A stretch of 64,000 bases of DNA from Didymella arachidicola (Eukaryota; Ascomycota; Dothideomycetes; Pleosporales; Didymellaceae). The notes beneath the pieces are model-generated. The model was given only the letters and a program-made list of their open reading frames with translations. It was not told the DNA's origin and searched no databases. This document shows positions 19,252 through 29,901 of this stretch, one piece after another; positions within the stretch are counted from its first letter, which is position 1, and each line of letters starts with the position of its first letter. The position numbers were made by a program, and so were the translations under genes. The DNA is taken from positions 1,860,001 to 1,924,000 of the forward strand of contig CM049988.1 in assembly GCA_016630955.3 (NCBI GenBank), read 5' to 3'.

Positions 19252-20807
19252 CTACAAGCTGATGTCCTCTGATCGATAGTGATCTGCCACAATACGGTAC
19301 AAATAAGATGGTGCGTGACCACCACTGTGAATGTTAGTAAATCGTCATAGCGTACTCAGAAAGGGTGTCGACTTACAGGTTGGTGATGTAGAGGTCCACA
19401 AGATCTGCAGGAACGTAGTCGTACAGCGGGTTCTCAACATCGACCTTGTCGACAAAGTCACCGTCTTCGTAGGGTACCACACCACCAGCATCGCCGTGCT
19501 CGATGAGTTCGTCAATATCGAACGGGTATACGGGGCTCAGCTTATAGACGCCGCTCAGAACAACGACGGGTGTCTGGTGCTCCTTTGCCGCTTTTGCGAT
19601 CATGTGTGCTCCAGCTGCTGCAACAAGACTGCCGTTTGCGAGAACTGTGTGTGTAGCCAGAATAACCTTGTTGACACGAGACATGATGGCGAAGACGTGC
19701 GAGTCGGGAATGACATAGACCTGAATGCCGGCTTCTGTAAGTGGCTTCCACTTGTCGTCCTCGTCATCTTCATCTGAGCGCAGCTCGCGCTTCCTGCCTG
19801 TAAGAAGAACACCGTGTGTGTCTCTGTTGTCGTGCGGATATGTCTCTGCGTGCACGACTGTAAACTTTCTCTTCCGTGCGGCGTACATTAGGAACTTTTG
19901 AACTGTGGTTGACGCTGTATGGGTGAGAATGATCTCGTTCGCGTGGATGTGCTCAAGCGCAACCTCGGCAATCTGCTTGTCTGAGTCCTCTAGCTCAACT
20001 TGCAGCTCTCTTATGCCATCCATGACTTCGGCCTTTAGGTCAATGTTAGTTTGCCCCCTGCTTATTTCCCCTAGACGCTCCAAGCTCTGCTGTGTGAAAG
20101 AAGCTTTGCCATTCGGCGACTGTGCACCCGTGGGTGTACTTGTGGCCGAGGGTGTGTCGGAGGGTTGCGAAAAGAGGCCAAACAGCGAGTTGACGAGGGG
20201 TCCGGCAGAGGGAGGCGCGTACGAAGTGTGCGAAGTGAGCAGAGGTGGCCGTCTGGAGAGCTCGCCAGAGTCGGACATGTTCCCATCGTATACGCCTACA
20301 TGCATAGGCTCAGCTAAGGCATGCTTAAGAGGGCTGAAGGTGGACATGCTCGAGGCAAGTGTCGGTCGGTGGAGTGAGTCGTGGGGCACTGGTGTAGGGG
20401 CCTCGCTGCCTGTGGGAGTCTGTCCGTCTGCGTTCTCGTCGACGACCTCGCGCACCAGACCTAACACACGCCTGACGATGTTTCCTACCACCACCTCGCG
20501 CGGCTGCGCAGAAGTCAAGCGCCTGCCGACCTGGCGAATGCGCTCTACGAGCTTTGCAGCATCCCTTCCCTTGAACTCGCCTACTACGCGCAAGAGAAGC
20601 GCTGTGGTTGCGATAGCACATGGTCTTGAGTTTCGAATCTGCCTGCGCTTGAGCAGTCTGGAGCAGTCAGTATCATGTGCGCGCGCGCTCTGGTTGTTGG
20701 TGACTGTACGAGATGAGGTGCTCCACAGAGGGATCGACTGGGGTCGTCTTGAGCGACTTGAGGAAAGTCGACAGGCCTGGCGCCTGTATCACGGTCGACT
20801 GCGCCAT
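19252..20807 (-). CDS. GCD7: translation initiation factor eIF2B subunit beta
   Basis: A regulatory subunit of the eIF2B guanine-nucleotide exchange factor, which recharges eIF2 with GTP. Three exons (20710-20807, 19377-20657, 19252-19324) encode 483 aa. The first splice joins HLIS to LLKRRQIRNSRPCAIATTALLLRVV, matching the conserved N-terminal region of GCD7. The second intron (19325-19376, GTAAGT, branch TTACTAAC, CACAG) adds the proper C terminus GGHAPSYLYRIVADHYRSED; reading through it would end the protein prematurely at NL. Conserved core segments include ILTHTASTTVQKFL, VIPDSHVFAIMSRVNKVILATHTVLANGSLVAAAG, and VVVLSGVYKLSPVYPFD. A Ser/Thr/Pro-rich insert (about residues 75-180) is typical of filamentous fungi. 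It is divergent from NEM1. Confidence 0.93.
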
Positions 20808-21459
20808 GCTGGGCAGTTTGGCGCGCTCGTATAGTCTGACTGGTTGGGGAATTTGCAGTGTGGTGCGGCTATATGGCGCGTGGGGTGGAGGGGCAGCCTT
20901 GTTTCTCGTAGTATAGAGTGTGTGTGACAATATTCCAAGGCCGGTGTTGTCTCGTTTCTGTCGATCGAGACAAGTTCAAGATGTCCCTGAGCGATACTTT
21001 GCGGCTGAGGAAAGTGCGTCGAGCCGCGGCGTATTTGGCGCTGCACTGTGCCTCGATGAATGACTCTCCGATCAAAAGTTTAGCGCAACGCCGGAACCGA
21101 TGCTCGACCGTGCTGGTGCGAGATGACGTCCCTGCGCGGGCGAACCACTGCACTGCACAGCTCCCCCATCGCCCAGAACACCTTGCCTGCTGCCGGCCCC
21201 TGGGGTCCTCCTCTCCTTGTCGTGGCTCTCCTGCACCGCCTGTCGCTCTCTGCCCTCTGCCCTCTGCCCTCTGCCCTCTGCCCTCGGTGCTCATCGCGTC
21301 TGCACCGGCAGCTGCGTTCCTGCCAACCACAACATAACATAAGCACCAGCCTCCCAGCAAACAAACGATCCGGCTGCCCCACACCCCGGGTGGCTCGTAC
21401 ATCGCACCCATACGGCTCTGCTCATACACAAGCGGCTCGTGCATGGCGCAGGCCAGAGT
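20808..21459. other. divergent promoter of GCD7 and NEM1
   Basis: A 652-base gap between two divergent genes. It contains a 7-bp tandem repeat (separate entry). The open frames here are shadows of that repeat and of GC bias. Confidence 0.55.
21248..21282. repeat. (CTCTGCC)5 tandem repeat
   Basis: Five perfect copies of the heptamer CTCTGCC. They lie about 180 bases upstream of the NEM1 start, in a pyrimidine-rich promoter stretch. Confidence 0.95.
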
Positions 21460-23125
21460 ATGAACTCTCTGAGCGCCCTCGCGAACATTGGCACTCCTCC
21501 GGCTACCCCAGCGCGATCGCGATCTGGCTCGGAGAGCAACCTCCCACAAGCCCAACCTCGGTCCGGCCTGTCGCGGTCCCCCGATAATGCGAGCGCAAAT
21601 ATAGCATCACTCGACGAGAAGCTGGCGGGCACCATGGCTCCAGGACGAACAGACGGGACGAGCACTGCGACTACGAATGCGCCGCCGTCCGAACCCAACG
21701 AGAAGACGCCGCTGCTCCATCCGTCAAATGGCGACTCCGAGCAGGCAAAGCCCCGCAAGCGCTGGCTCTTTCCCAAACGTGTCTACGAAGGTGTCGTTGG
21801 CAGTGTTGCCGTGCTGCTCAGCCCCGTTGTGTACACGGGCCAGTACCTGGTAGCATGCTTCTACTACGAAGAGGACGGTAGCTTCTCCTTGGCTGCACCC
21901 CTGTATCATATGACTCGACTGATCAGAGGCCCGCGACGCAAGAAGACCACCTCGAAAGCCATGCGATCGTCTGATCTCAACAGCAGCGACAGAGCCAGGC
22001 GTGGGAGCAGACGGCTGAGCGTTACACAGTCCCAGACTAGAAAGTTGACACGGCGGTCCCCATCAATAGCATCGACCTCGACAGCCATTACATCTGATTC
22101 CGAAATCGAAGGCGAACGACCGCGCACGCGTGACGAGGACGTCGACTTCCCATCACGCCATACCCGCTCAAAATCAAATGCCTCATCAGCCGGCGAGGAG
22201 ATCGCTCCGGCAAAGCGCTCCATACGGATCAAGCTGCACAACGAGGATGCGCTTAGGCAGCGCAAAGCAGCCAAGAAGGCGCAATCGAGCAGTCAGGTGT
22301 CACCTGAGGCTGCAAACTCGCTCAAGTCGCCCACAGGGCCTATGATTGCAGCGGCAAAGCACAAGTTCCCTCGCGCGCCGCAGCCTCCACGCCCGTTGGT
22401 ACCAAGACGGCAACCCTCCTACTCGGCGAAGGGGGCGTCCGCGGTTGGGCCACATCAGAAGACCCTCATCCTGGATCTTGACGAGACCTTGATCCACAGC
22501 ATGGCGAAGGGCGGCCGCTTTCAGACTGGCCATATGGTCGAGGTGAAACTGCAGGCCTCGGTTGGCGCAGGAGGGCAAATTATTGGTCCTCAAGTGCCTA
22601 TCCTATACTACGTTCACAAGAGACCGTTCTGCGATGAGTTTCTGAAGAAGGTGAAAAGCATGTTGTGATGATTTGAATGCTGCGCTGACAGAAGTTGTAG
22701 ATCTCGAAATGGTATAATCTTATTATCTTCACGGCCTCGGTCCAGGAGTACGCCGACCCCGTCATTGACTGGCTGGAGGTCGAGCGCAAGTACTTTGCAG
22801 GCCGCTACTACCGCCAGCACTGCACTTTCCGCAATGGCGCATACATCAAGGATCTTGCTCAAGTCGAGCCTGATCTTAGCAAAGTAATGATCTTGGACAA
22901 CAGTCCCATGAGCTACATCTTTCACGAAGGTAAGCGAATGCATGCCAATATCGACGCGTCCTAGTGCTGACGTCTACAGACAACGCCATACCTATCGAAG
23001 GCTGGATTAGCGACCCGACAGACTACGAGCTGCTGCACCTCATTCCGTTACTGGAAGGTCTGCAGTACGTAACTGATGTGCGCGCGCTGCTTGCCCTTCG
23101 GCAAGGCATGCCGTCGTCGGCGTGA
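21460..23125 (+). CDS. NEM1: Nem1-type nuclear envelope phosphatase (FCP1/Dullard family)
   Basis: The catalytic subunit of the Nem1-Spo7 phosphatase, which dephosphorylates lipin Pah1 at the ER/nuclear envelope and so steers lipid synthesis. Three exons (21460-22650, 22701-22929, 22980-23125) with two 50-nt introns encode 521 aa. An N-terminal disordered stretch leads to hydrophobic segments at about residues 107-133 (VVGSVAVLLSPVVYTGQYLVACFYY). A long basic linker precedes the phosphatase domain, which opens with LILDLDETLIHS, the DxDxT catalytic motif. It continues with HKRPFCDEFLKK, then SKWYNLIIFTASVQEYADPVIDWL, and ends with VMILDNSPMSYIFH and IEGWISDPTDYELLHLIPLLE. The first intron has a weak donor (GTGAAA), but both exons join in frame at the expected place. 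Confidence 0.9.
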
Positions 23126-23307
23126 TGAAACGGCTGCATATACGACTGAGCGTTCATGTATTACGCATTTATTATTGTATAATAGACACTGGCTGCGCCC
23201 AGCAGTTGGACGAGAGGAGATACCCAAAGATGTTGTTCTATGCAAATGTCTGCTTGAAATGCTCACGTCACTGGCAATCTGCGGTCAATCTGCATTGTGG
23301 TTGAAAG

Positions 23308-24159
23308 TCACGTCAGGCTTGCTGTAGAGCGCACACTCGCCGTCTCAGCAGTGCCGTCCTCACTGCGCCCCCAGATCTCGTTGCTTTCGTTCTCCACGCC
23401 CCTCATCGCCTTTGCGACCTCTTCCAGTCGTACGACAACCTCCTGCACGCCCCTGTTGACCTTCTCAAAGTACCTGTCGTTTTCTTCTCTCCGCTTCCTG
23501 CTCAGCTCGATATCCTTCTCGGTCTCCTCTTCCAGCCTGACCCTATCGAACAGCTTGTCCCCCTTCTCTGGGCTACTCTCTCCTCTCGGCCTGGTCATCT
23601 TGCCCGGCGTCGCCAGACTTGCAGCATCCGAGACCCTTCTCTGCCGCTCAGCGCCAGCGCCAGCACCATCGTCCTCGCTCCTCGCCCATGCCTTTGCAAG
23701 CTCGATCTGCGCTTTCCGCAACTCGTCCAGTGCACGCGAATGCTCCGACCCAAATACTGTCATGCCGGGCCCTTTGATGGCGCTCAGCTCGACCTCCTCG
23801 AGCGTGTTCTGCATCTCAGCCCATACCGCCTCAGCGCGTGACGAAGCCTCGGCATCTGCGTTTTGGTTCTGCTGACGCTGGCGGCGCAAAAAGGGGGCAG
23901 TACCGGTCGAGTTGGAGTTGATCAGACTCAGATGGTCGCCATCGTAGGGGTCGGTCGTTGGTGGCAGGGGTCGCTTTGCATCTGGCGACAGCAGCGAGCG
24001 TTGGCGGACTAGGGGGTTTTTGGTCGGACTCCGGGTATCCGTGCTAGGCGACAGGAGAGAAGTGTTGGAGGCATTGTGCGAGGGAGGTCCGACGAAGAGG
24101 GCTGGTGCTGGAAGGCGGTTGGCCTGCACCTTGGTGGCCTTGTTGCTACTCGTAGCCAT
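23308..24159 (-). CDS. coiled-coil fungal protein of unknown function
   Basis: A single exon of 283 aa starting at a clear ATG (MATSSNKATKVQANRLP). The first 100 residues are Ser/Pro/Thr-rich with SP and TP sites (RSLLSPDAKRPLPP) and are probably disordered. The centre is helical, with VWAEMQNTLEEVELSA followed by VFGSEHSRALDELRKAQIELAKAWARSE. The C-terminal third is a highly charged predicted coiled coil (KLFDRVRLEEETEKDIELSRKRREENDRYFEKV). I recognise no domain name. The 3' end lies 182 bases from the end of NEM1, in convergent orientation, and the 5' end is divergent from RPS23. Confidence 0.7.
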   Translation of the reverse strand: MATSSNKATKVQANRLPAPALFVGPPSHNASNTSLLSPSTDTRSPTKNPLVRQRSLLSPDAKRPLPPTTDPYDGDHLSLINSNSTGTAPFLRRQRQQNQNADAEASSRAEAVWAEMQNTLEEVELSAIKGPGMTVFGSEHSRALDELRKAQIELAKAWARSEDDGAGAGAERQRRVSDAASLATPGKMTRPRGESSPEKGDKLFDRVRLEEETEKDIELSRKRREENDRYFEKVNRGVQEVVVRLEEVAKAMRGVENESNEIWGRSEDGTAETASVRSTASLT

Positions 24160-24485
24160 GGTGAGTTAGACGCCCGCGTGGTTGTATAATGTGACGTTGT
24201 CAAGCTGCTTCTTCAGCAACAAGACGGGTAGATTATTGATTACATTGGTGCATGCGGCAAAACATTGAGTCTTCTCCCAATGTAATGATGTTGGCGTCCG
24301 TGACGGTCACTGCTCGTCGCTCCTGCCGCCGATGATGTTGGTGTTCTGGCCCGTGCTGCACCTTGCCCTTTCCGAGTTAGTGCTTGGCAGGCGCACACGC
24401 GAATTTGGGAAGCGACGCCCACAGATGAACTTCGAACCTCGCCAGCACTCTCTCCGTCACTAACGTCCCCAGCAAAACCGCAAAC
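24160..24485. other. divergent promoter including RPS23 promoter
   Basis: A 326-base gap between the coiled-coil gene (minus) and RPS23 (plus). A pyrimidine-rich stretch precedes the RPS23 start, common in fungal ribosomal-protein genes. No other gene seen. Confidence 0.5.
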
Positions 24486-25140
24486 ATGGGTAAAGGTACG
24501 CAGCTCGCTCTCTGGAACTCCTCGAAGCCCGCTCGACGACGCCATTCTCGACGCTGGCCCGCACACCGCACCCCGTACACTGGACGCATGCTCACAATGT
24601 CTTGCAGGAAAGCCAAGAGGTCTCAACGCCGCGCGCAAGCTCCGCAACCACCGTCGTGAGGAGCGCTGGGCCGATCTGTCCTTCAAGAAGCGCCTTTTGG
24701 GCACCGCCTTCAAGTCTTCGCCATTCGGTGGTTCTTCCCACGCCAAGGGCATCGTCCTCGAGAAGGTCGGTGTTGAGGCCAAGCAGCCCAACTCGGCTAT
24801 CCGAAAGTGTGTCCGTGTCCAGCTCATCAAGAACGGAAAGAAGGTCACCGCTTTCGGTACGTACATCCGCAGAGCCCCCGGCAGAGGAGAGATGGAGGGA
24901 GGATGAAAAGCAGGCGTGGTGGCAATATGGGAAAAGTCGAGCACAGGCTAACGGACCACAGTCCCCAACGACGGTTGCTTGAACTTTGTCGACGAGAACG
25001 ACGAAGTCCTCCTCGCCGGTTTCGGTCGCAAGGGCAAGGCCAAGGGTGATATCCCCGGTGTCCGTTTCAAGGTTGTCAAGGTCTCCGGTGTCGGTCTGTC
25101 CGCTCTGTGGAAGGAGAAGAAGGAGAAGCCCAGGTCGTAA
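24486..25140 (+). CDS. RPS23: 40S ribosomal protein S23 (uS12)
   Basis: A core small-subunit ribosomal protein at the decoding centre. Three exons (24486-24495, 24608-24856, 24962-25140) encode 145 aa, the standard length. The introns (112 and 105 nt) are longer than others in this window, as is usual for ribosomal-protein genes. The first exon codes only MGK plus one base; splicing gives MGKGKPRGLNAARKLRNHRR. The conserved loop KQPNSAIRKCVRVQL and the end GLSALWKEKKEKPRS are intact. The second splice joins VTAFG codon bases to VPNDGCLNFVDENDEVL. No oddities. Confidence 0.97.
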
Positions 25141-25879
25141 ACTGCTCGCCTACTGCAGCCGAGAGTACGAACGTCAAGCGAAGCCCGCCATGAACGAATG
25201 ATGGAACCCAGCGGATCATTTGGGAAGGTTACCGGAGTCTTTACATTGGGGATATTCAGTGTGCTTTCCGAGGCATATGAAAAGTCATGACAGGCTTGTC
25301 GGTTAGTTAGAGAATCCGACTGATGAGCGCCCATGGCTGCTTCCTGCACGACGTGATGGCGTGCATTGACCGAAGAGAGTGATAGATGATATCGTCAAGC
25401 ACCTCAGCGGAGGTGTGCTTTTTTTTTTTTTTAAAAAAAAAAGCACTTTTAGCGGTGACATTCAGGAACCATTCATGCCTGTGGGGGACACCTATCTTAT
25501 GTGTCAAATCCCACATTACATGGGTCCAAGAATAAAGTCCAACGAAGCACTCTGACCCGCTGGCTCCTTCTCGATAGCCACTCGGGATTGCTACTTCAAC
25601 GCAGCGTACATGTTTGGTTGATTACATGGACAGTGTGATGTTCCAGGAAAGGGTGTTAGGTGTTCAATGATTCCAAGTCGCTTGCTTATGCTCCGTACGC
25701 AATACAATGCAGGCCGATTCGCATAGTCAATGTAAACAATTCAGTCAACGCCGTAATGCAAACGCGCCCCCGAATCGCAGGGTATATCCAACCGGAACAC
25801 CGTCCCATGCCTACCAACACTGCAATGCCAGTGTCTTTTCTTTAACTCGTCTTTTCAACTCGTCTTTCCAACTCGGCTC
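25141..25879. other. convergent intergenic region
   Basis: A 739-base gap between the 3' ends of RPS23 (plus) and IMA1 (minus). It holds a pair of hairpins at 25400-25446 (separate entry). No gene seen. Confidence 0.55.
25400..25446. repeat. double hairpin with T14/A10 palindrome
   Basis: Two adjoining inverted repeats: CACCTC-AGCG-GAGGTG at 25400-25415, then GTGC followed by 14 T and 10 A and closed by GCAC at 25415-25446. They lie between two convergent genes. A role in 3' end formation is possible; the structure could equally be a chance or slippage product. Confidence 0.7.
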
Positions 25880-27711
25880 CTACTTGGAGAACAGCGCATT
25901 GAAGGTATCCTCCAAACCGGTGTCCTTCATCGTGCCATAGTAATCATACTTTAATTTTGGACTGGCAAACAGCTCGGCGTCCCTCTGTACGTTCTTGGGC
26001 ACACCAAAGCCCTCGAGGCCTTTCCCCCCATTGTCGCCGACTTCTGTACGACTGCTGCTAGCGACGCTTTCGGCTTTTGCCTGGCTCCGTGTCTGGCGCG
26101 ACGTCTTGAAGAAGTTGGGCGTGGTCTCTGCCAAAGGCGGCTGCCAGGGTGCTCGCTTCCAGGGGTCTGCGCGCGCGTGTGCCGGCGGTTTGGGGGCGGC
26201 AGGCACCTTGTGGCGGAACGGATTGGAGTCTTTCTTGGCGAAGAGACTGACGGGCGACTGGCGGCGGTCCAGAGCGGGCGAGGTGGGTGGCTGAGGGCTG
26301 CGAGTGCCGAACTGTGGCGGCAAGATGTCCGGTGCGTTGGAAGCGAAGCGGCGCGCGGTCGGGGTCCAGTCCATGCTGTCGTCCTGGTATACGGATTTCT
26401 TTGCGGGGGTGGTGAAGTCGGTTAGGCGGGACGCTGTGGATGCTTCGGTGAGCGTGGGGGAAGGAGGGAGTGCGTTGCCAGAATCGACGGCAAAGCTAGA
26501 TGTGAAGCCCTGTGCCATGGTATCAAAGGTAGAGATTTGGGGGTGGGCAGGCTTGTAGCTCGACTTGGGTCGCTGTGGTGTGTTGGGTGCGCTCGGGACG
26601 TACGTCTCCTCGGGAAGGGCCACAGGCGTGTAGACTATGCGGACGGTGCGCCATGTCAGGGCGAAGGACAGCGTCATGGCGACCAACAGAACGATGCTGG
26701 TGTTGTGGAAGACTCGCACATTCCATGACTGGACGGGAGTGGTGGTCCAGTGGACGAAGGTGGCCGTCCGGAGCAGGAGCACCAGTGTACGGATGGACCA
26801 TAGGCTTTTGAGACCGCGCATCCGTCCGGTGATGCTGTTGGTCTTGCTCGCCAGCTTGGGGTTCCACCAGATGGTCAGCCAGTCAGCGATCAGCGAGCCC
26901 TGGAGCACCTTGAGGGCGTGTGGAGACATGACGCAGCTCTGGCTGGCTCGGTGCACGGAGACGGCCTGCATCAGACACGCGCTCCAGGGCAGCTCCTCGT
27001 CGACGTCGACCGTGTCGTATGAGGCCATGGTCAGGCCCATGGTATGCCACAGCACGCCCACCAGGACGCTTGCGATGTAGACGCACTTGGCCAGCGCAAT
27101 GAGGCGCAGCGTCCATGCCTGGCGCCCTGTGTGGACTACCCGGCTGTGTTCTCGGCTGCGGTCGATCATGCGCCGGAGGTTGTCTGCCTTTGCGGCGTAC
27201 CCGGCGGCGCGGATCTGGGCCTGGACGCGCGGGAGGCAGTCTGCGCAGACCTGCGGGTAGCGGTCCTCGAGCTCGACCCGGTAGGCGTCGAGCGACGAGG
27301 CGTACTTGGCGTAGTCGGGGTCGTCTTCGTCGGGGAGGTACTCGGCGAGCGTCTTGTTCAGGAGCAGCTGGTTGCGCTGGCAGGCGTTGCAGAAGAGCGC
27401 CTCGGCGTCGGGCGGCATGGCGGGCGACGAGGAGCGAGGCATGGCGCTGGCGTAGTGGACGGCGGCCGAGGGTGCGGTTGCAATGTCCTCGGTGGGCGGG
27501 TCGGTGATGTGCCCGCGCTGCGAGTCTGGTCAGTCTGGCGCCCATCTTTCACCGGGCGGCTCGCTGCAGGCGCTGGGGGCTTCGGTACCTCGTCGAAGTA
27601 GTTGACGGCGTCGCAGTGCGGACACAGGTAGCTGCGCGGGATCCGGGCGACAGCCTCCCGCGACGGCTGGTTGCAGAAGTGGCAGCGCATCTTCCGCCGT
27701 AGCAGCGGCAT
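25880..27711 (-). CDS. IMA1: inner nuclear membrane protein Ima1 (Samp1/NET5 family)
   Basis: An integral protein of the inner nuclear membrane that in fission yeast and animals links heterochromatin and the LINC/microtubule system. Two exons, 27589-27711 and 25880-27517, flank a 71-nt intron (27518-27588) and encode 586 aa. The first exon holds the first zinc-binding pair, Cys10-x2-Cys13 and Cys30-x2-Cys33 (MRCHFCNQ, YLCPHC), and ends NYFDE. After the splice RGHITDPP continues the Ima1 N-terminal domain, with further CxxC pairs in LFCNACQRNQ and VCADC. Hydrophobic segments lie around RLIALAKCVYIASVLVGVLW, LRTATFVHW and SIVLLVAMTLSFALTW. The last 250 residues are a Ser/Pro-rich nucleoplasmic-type tail. 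It is divergent from MRPL40. Confidence 0.88.
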
Positions 27712-28070
27712 GGCGGGCGGCGTCCTGGGCGTCCTGGGTGTCGTAGGCGAGCGTGGGCGAGCGTGGGCGAGCGTGGGCGAGCATGCGCGTCATCGCCATC
27801 CTCGATGTTTTGGCCCGTCTCCCGTCTCCACGCCGGCAGAATCGCGCCACCGCCCGGGCGTGTCGGTGTCTAGCCCGCGAGTCCGCGAAATTTGGCGAAC
27901 CTCGAGCCCGCCGCGACGCCCGTCCGCTGCTCACCACCCCGGCTTCCATCGCCAAACGCCGCCCGTTCGATCTTGCAGCGCAGCCTCGATGGCTCGGTAG
28001 CCTGCCCTCTACCCCACCGTCACCCCGTCCACTCCATTGCGGCCGCCCATCCGCCGCCCGTCCAGCCACA
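27712..28070. other. divergent promoter with decamer repeats
   Basis: A 359-base gap between IMA1 (minus) and MRPL40 (plus). Positions 27751-27780 hold three perfect copies of the decamer GCGTGGGCGA, with one diverged copy on each side. The frame open on plus through this gap into MRPL40 is probably not translated. Confidence 0.6.
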
Positions 28071-29700
28071 ATGGCCCAGCTGCTCGCACGCCCGGGGCGC
28101 AATGCCGCCCGGCAGGCCAAGAAGGCAAAGGAGATCGCACACGTCAAGGGCGCCATCATCTGGCACGAGAAGCAGCGACTGGCCCGCAAGAAGATGATCA
28201 AGGACCGCTACGACGAGAAGTCGGTCGCGACCATGCAGCAGCGCTGGACGAACGAGAACATCACCCTGACGAGGAAGAAGGCCCTGCGCAACGCCGCCGA
28301 GGACTGGAAGCTGGGCCCCTTGAGGCCGAACCGCGCCGTCGACGTCGCCCAAGGCAAGTACGCTGTGGTCCAGCCTGGCCAGATCCAGAGGCCCGCGATT
28401 CCTGCCTGGGTCCACCAGAGGATCCGCGAGAGGAAGGAGAAGAAGGGCCTCGTGCCCGACTATCCACTGGTCGTCGAAGACGAGAAGTACTTCCCCATAG
28501 TCAAGGGCGACCGCGTTGTCGTCATCCGCGGCAGGGAGAAGGGCAAGATTGGAACTGTCCAGACTGCCGTGCCCAGAACCCACGAGTTCATCGTCCAGGG
28601 CGTCAACAAGGTTCGTACACCAAACAACACCCGTCTTGTGGGCTATCAGACTGACCGAACAGGCATTGTATGATTCGAAAGTATTCAACGCTGGCGACCA
28701 GGACATCGGGCCCAGCCGCGAGAGTGAGATGCCCATTCCCATGGATGACCTCCGCCTAGTCGTCCCCTACGCTTCCACGTCCTTCAGCCCCAGCGGCCAG
28801 AACATCTACGAAGACGTCATCGTCGACAACGTTGTCATGGAGCGCCACACCACCGGCATCGATCCCTTCACCGGCACCGACTACGGCAACGCTGAGATTC
28901 CCAAGGAGCACCAGTACGACCCCGAGACCGGCTTGCCCATCTTCCACCGATACATTGCCGGCACACGCTACAGGATTGCATGGCCGTGGGAGACGGAGGA
29001 GAGTGCCAAGACCAATGACAGCCTCCCAGCTCCCAACGAGAAGGCCGCACAGGGATGGTTGTCCAAGACCTTGGGCACCCTTCGCCACCCCATCACCACT
29101 CTCCAGAGTTGGCGAAGTCAACCTGCGAAGAAGAAGAAGCGGGTCAAGGCGCGAAAGCCCAAGGGTCCTCTTTCCGTCGAGAAACTCGAGACCAGAGTCG
29201 AGGCCATCGAAGCCAGGGAGGCACAGAAGCAGCGCAGCGCCATCCTCCGCAGCCAAGATCCCAAACACAAGGATGCTCACGACGTAGTCGATACGACACG
29301 CAACATTGTCGAAGGCTCCGAGTCAATGTCCTACACACTAGTCGCGCCTCCCTTCCCCGAGACCCTGAACCAGGAGCTCCGTGGCGACATCTTCGAGCTG
29401 AGACAGGAGGCCCGCAACGACGCTGAGCTGCCACACAAGCCAGTCCGCGCCAAGTACATGAGCGAAAAGGCGCAGGCTGCACAGGACTTTGCGCAGAGAA
29501 AGGCGAGGGCCGCAGAGCGCATGAAGACCCCTATGCAGCTGAGGTGGGAGCAGGAACAAGCAAAGAAGAAGGTTGCAAAGGAGATTCCGGCCGTGGACAC
29601 CGATACATTGCTCGCGGCGCTGGGACAGCACATGGCCGCCAACGGCGTCAAGCTGAGCAGCAAGAGGAAGGCAGCCAGCCAGGTTGCAGAGCTGGACTAG
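28071..29700 (+). CDS. MRPL40: mitochondrial large-subunit ribosomal protein uL24m
   Basis: A protein of the mitochondrial 54S ribosomal subunit, homologous to bacterial L24. Two exons (28071-28610, 28663-29700) with a 52-nt intron encode 525 aa, longer than the yeast protein. The KOW motif is clear at about residues 147-170, GDRVVVIRGREKGKIGTVQ, followed by the conserved FIVQGVNK that ends the first exon. The second exon continues with MPIPMDDLRLVVPY, typical of MRPL40. A Lys/Arg-rich insert lies around residues 345-375. The N terminus (MAQLLARPGRNAARQAKKAK) is basic and fits a mitochondrial targeting signal. Confidence 0.88.
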
Positions 29701-29901
29701 ATGGAGTCTGTGAGAACACAAGTCGTTTTGCATTTGCATGGGTGAGGCATCACTTGTAGCATATTGTAGATAGTAGAGTTAGATTCCTTGTACAGTACGC
29801 AGTGGCACACGTTGGAGTGTAAGAATTCAAGCAGACTGAACACCACCAGCACGTCTCCAACAACATCTGGGTATCATGTATGAGAACGCTTCGCTACAGT
29901 G

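Noticed and set aside
20869..21555. 228-codon minus-strand frame with GRGQRAE-type repeats
   Set aside because: The repeats are the translation of the (CTCTGCC)n tract; there is no domain and it lies in the GCD7/NEM1 promoter gap.
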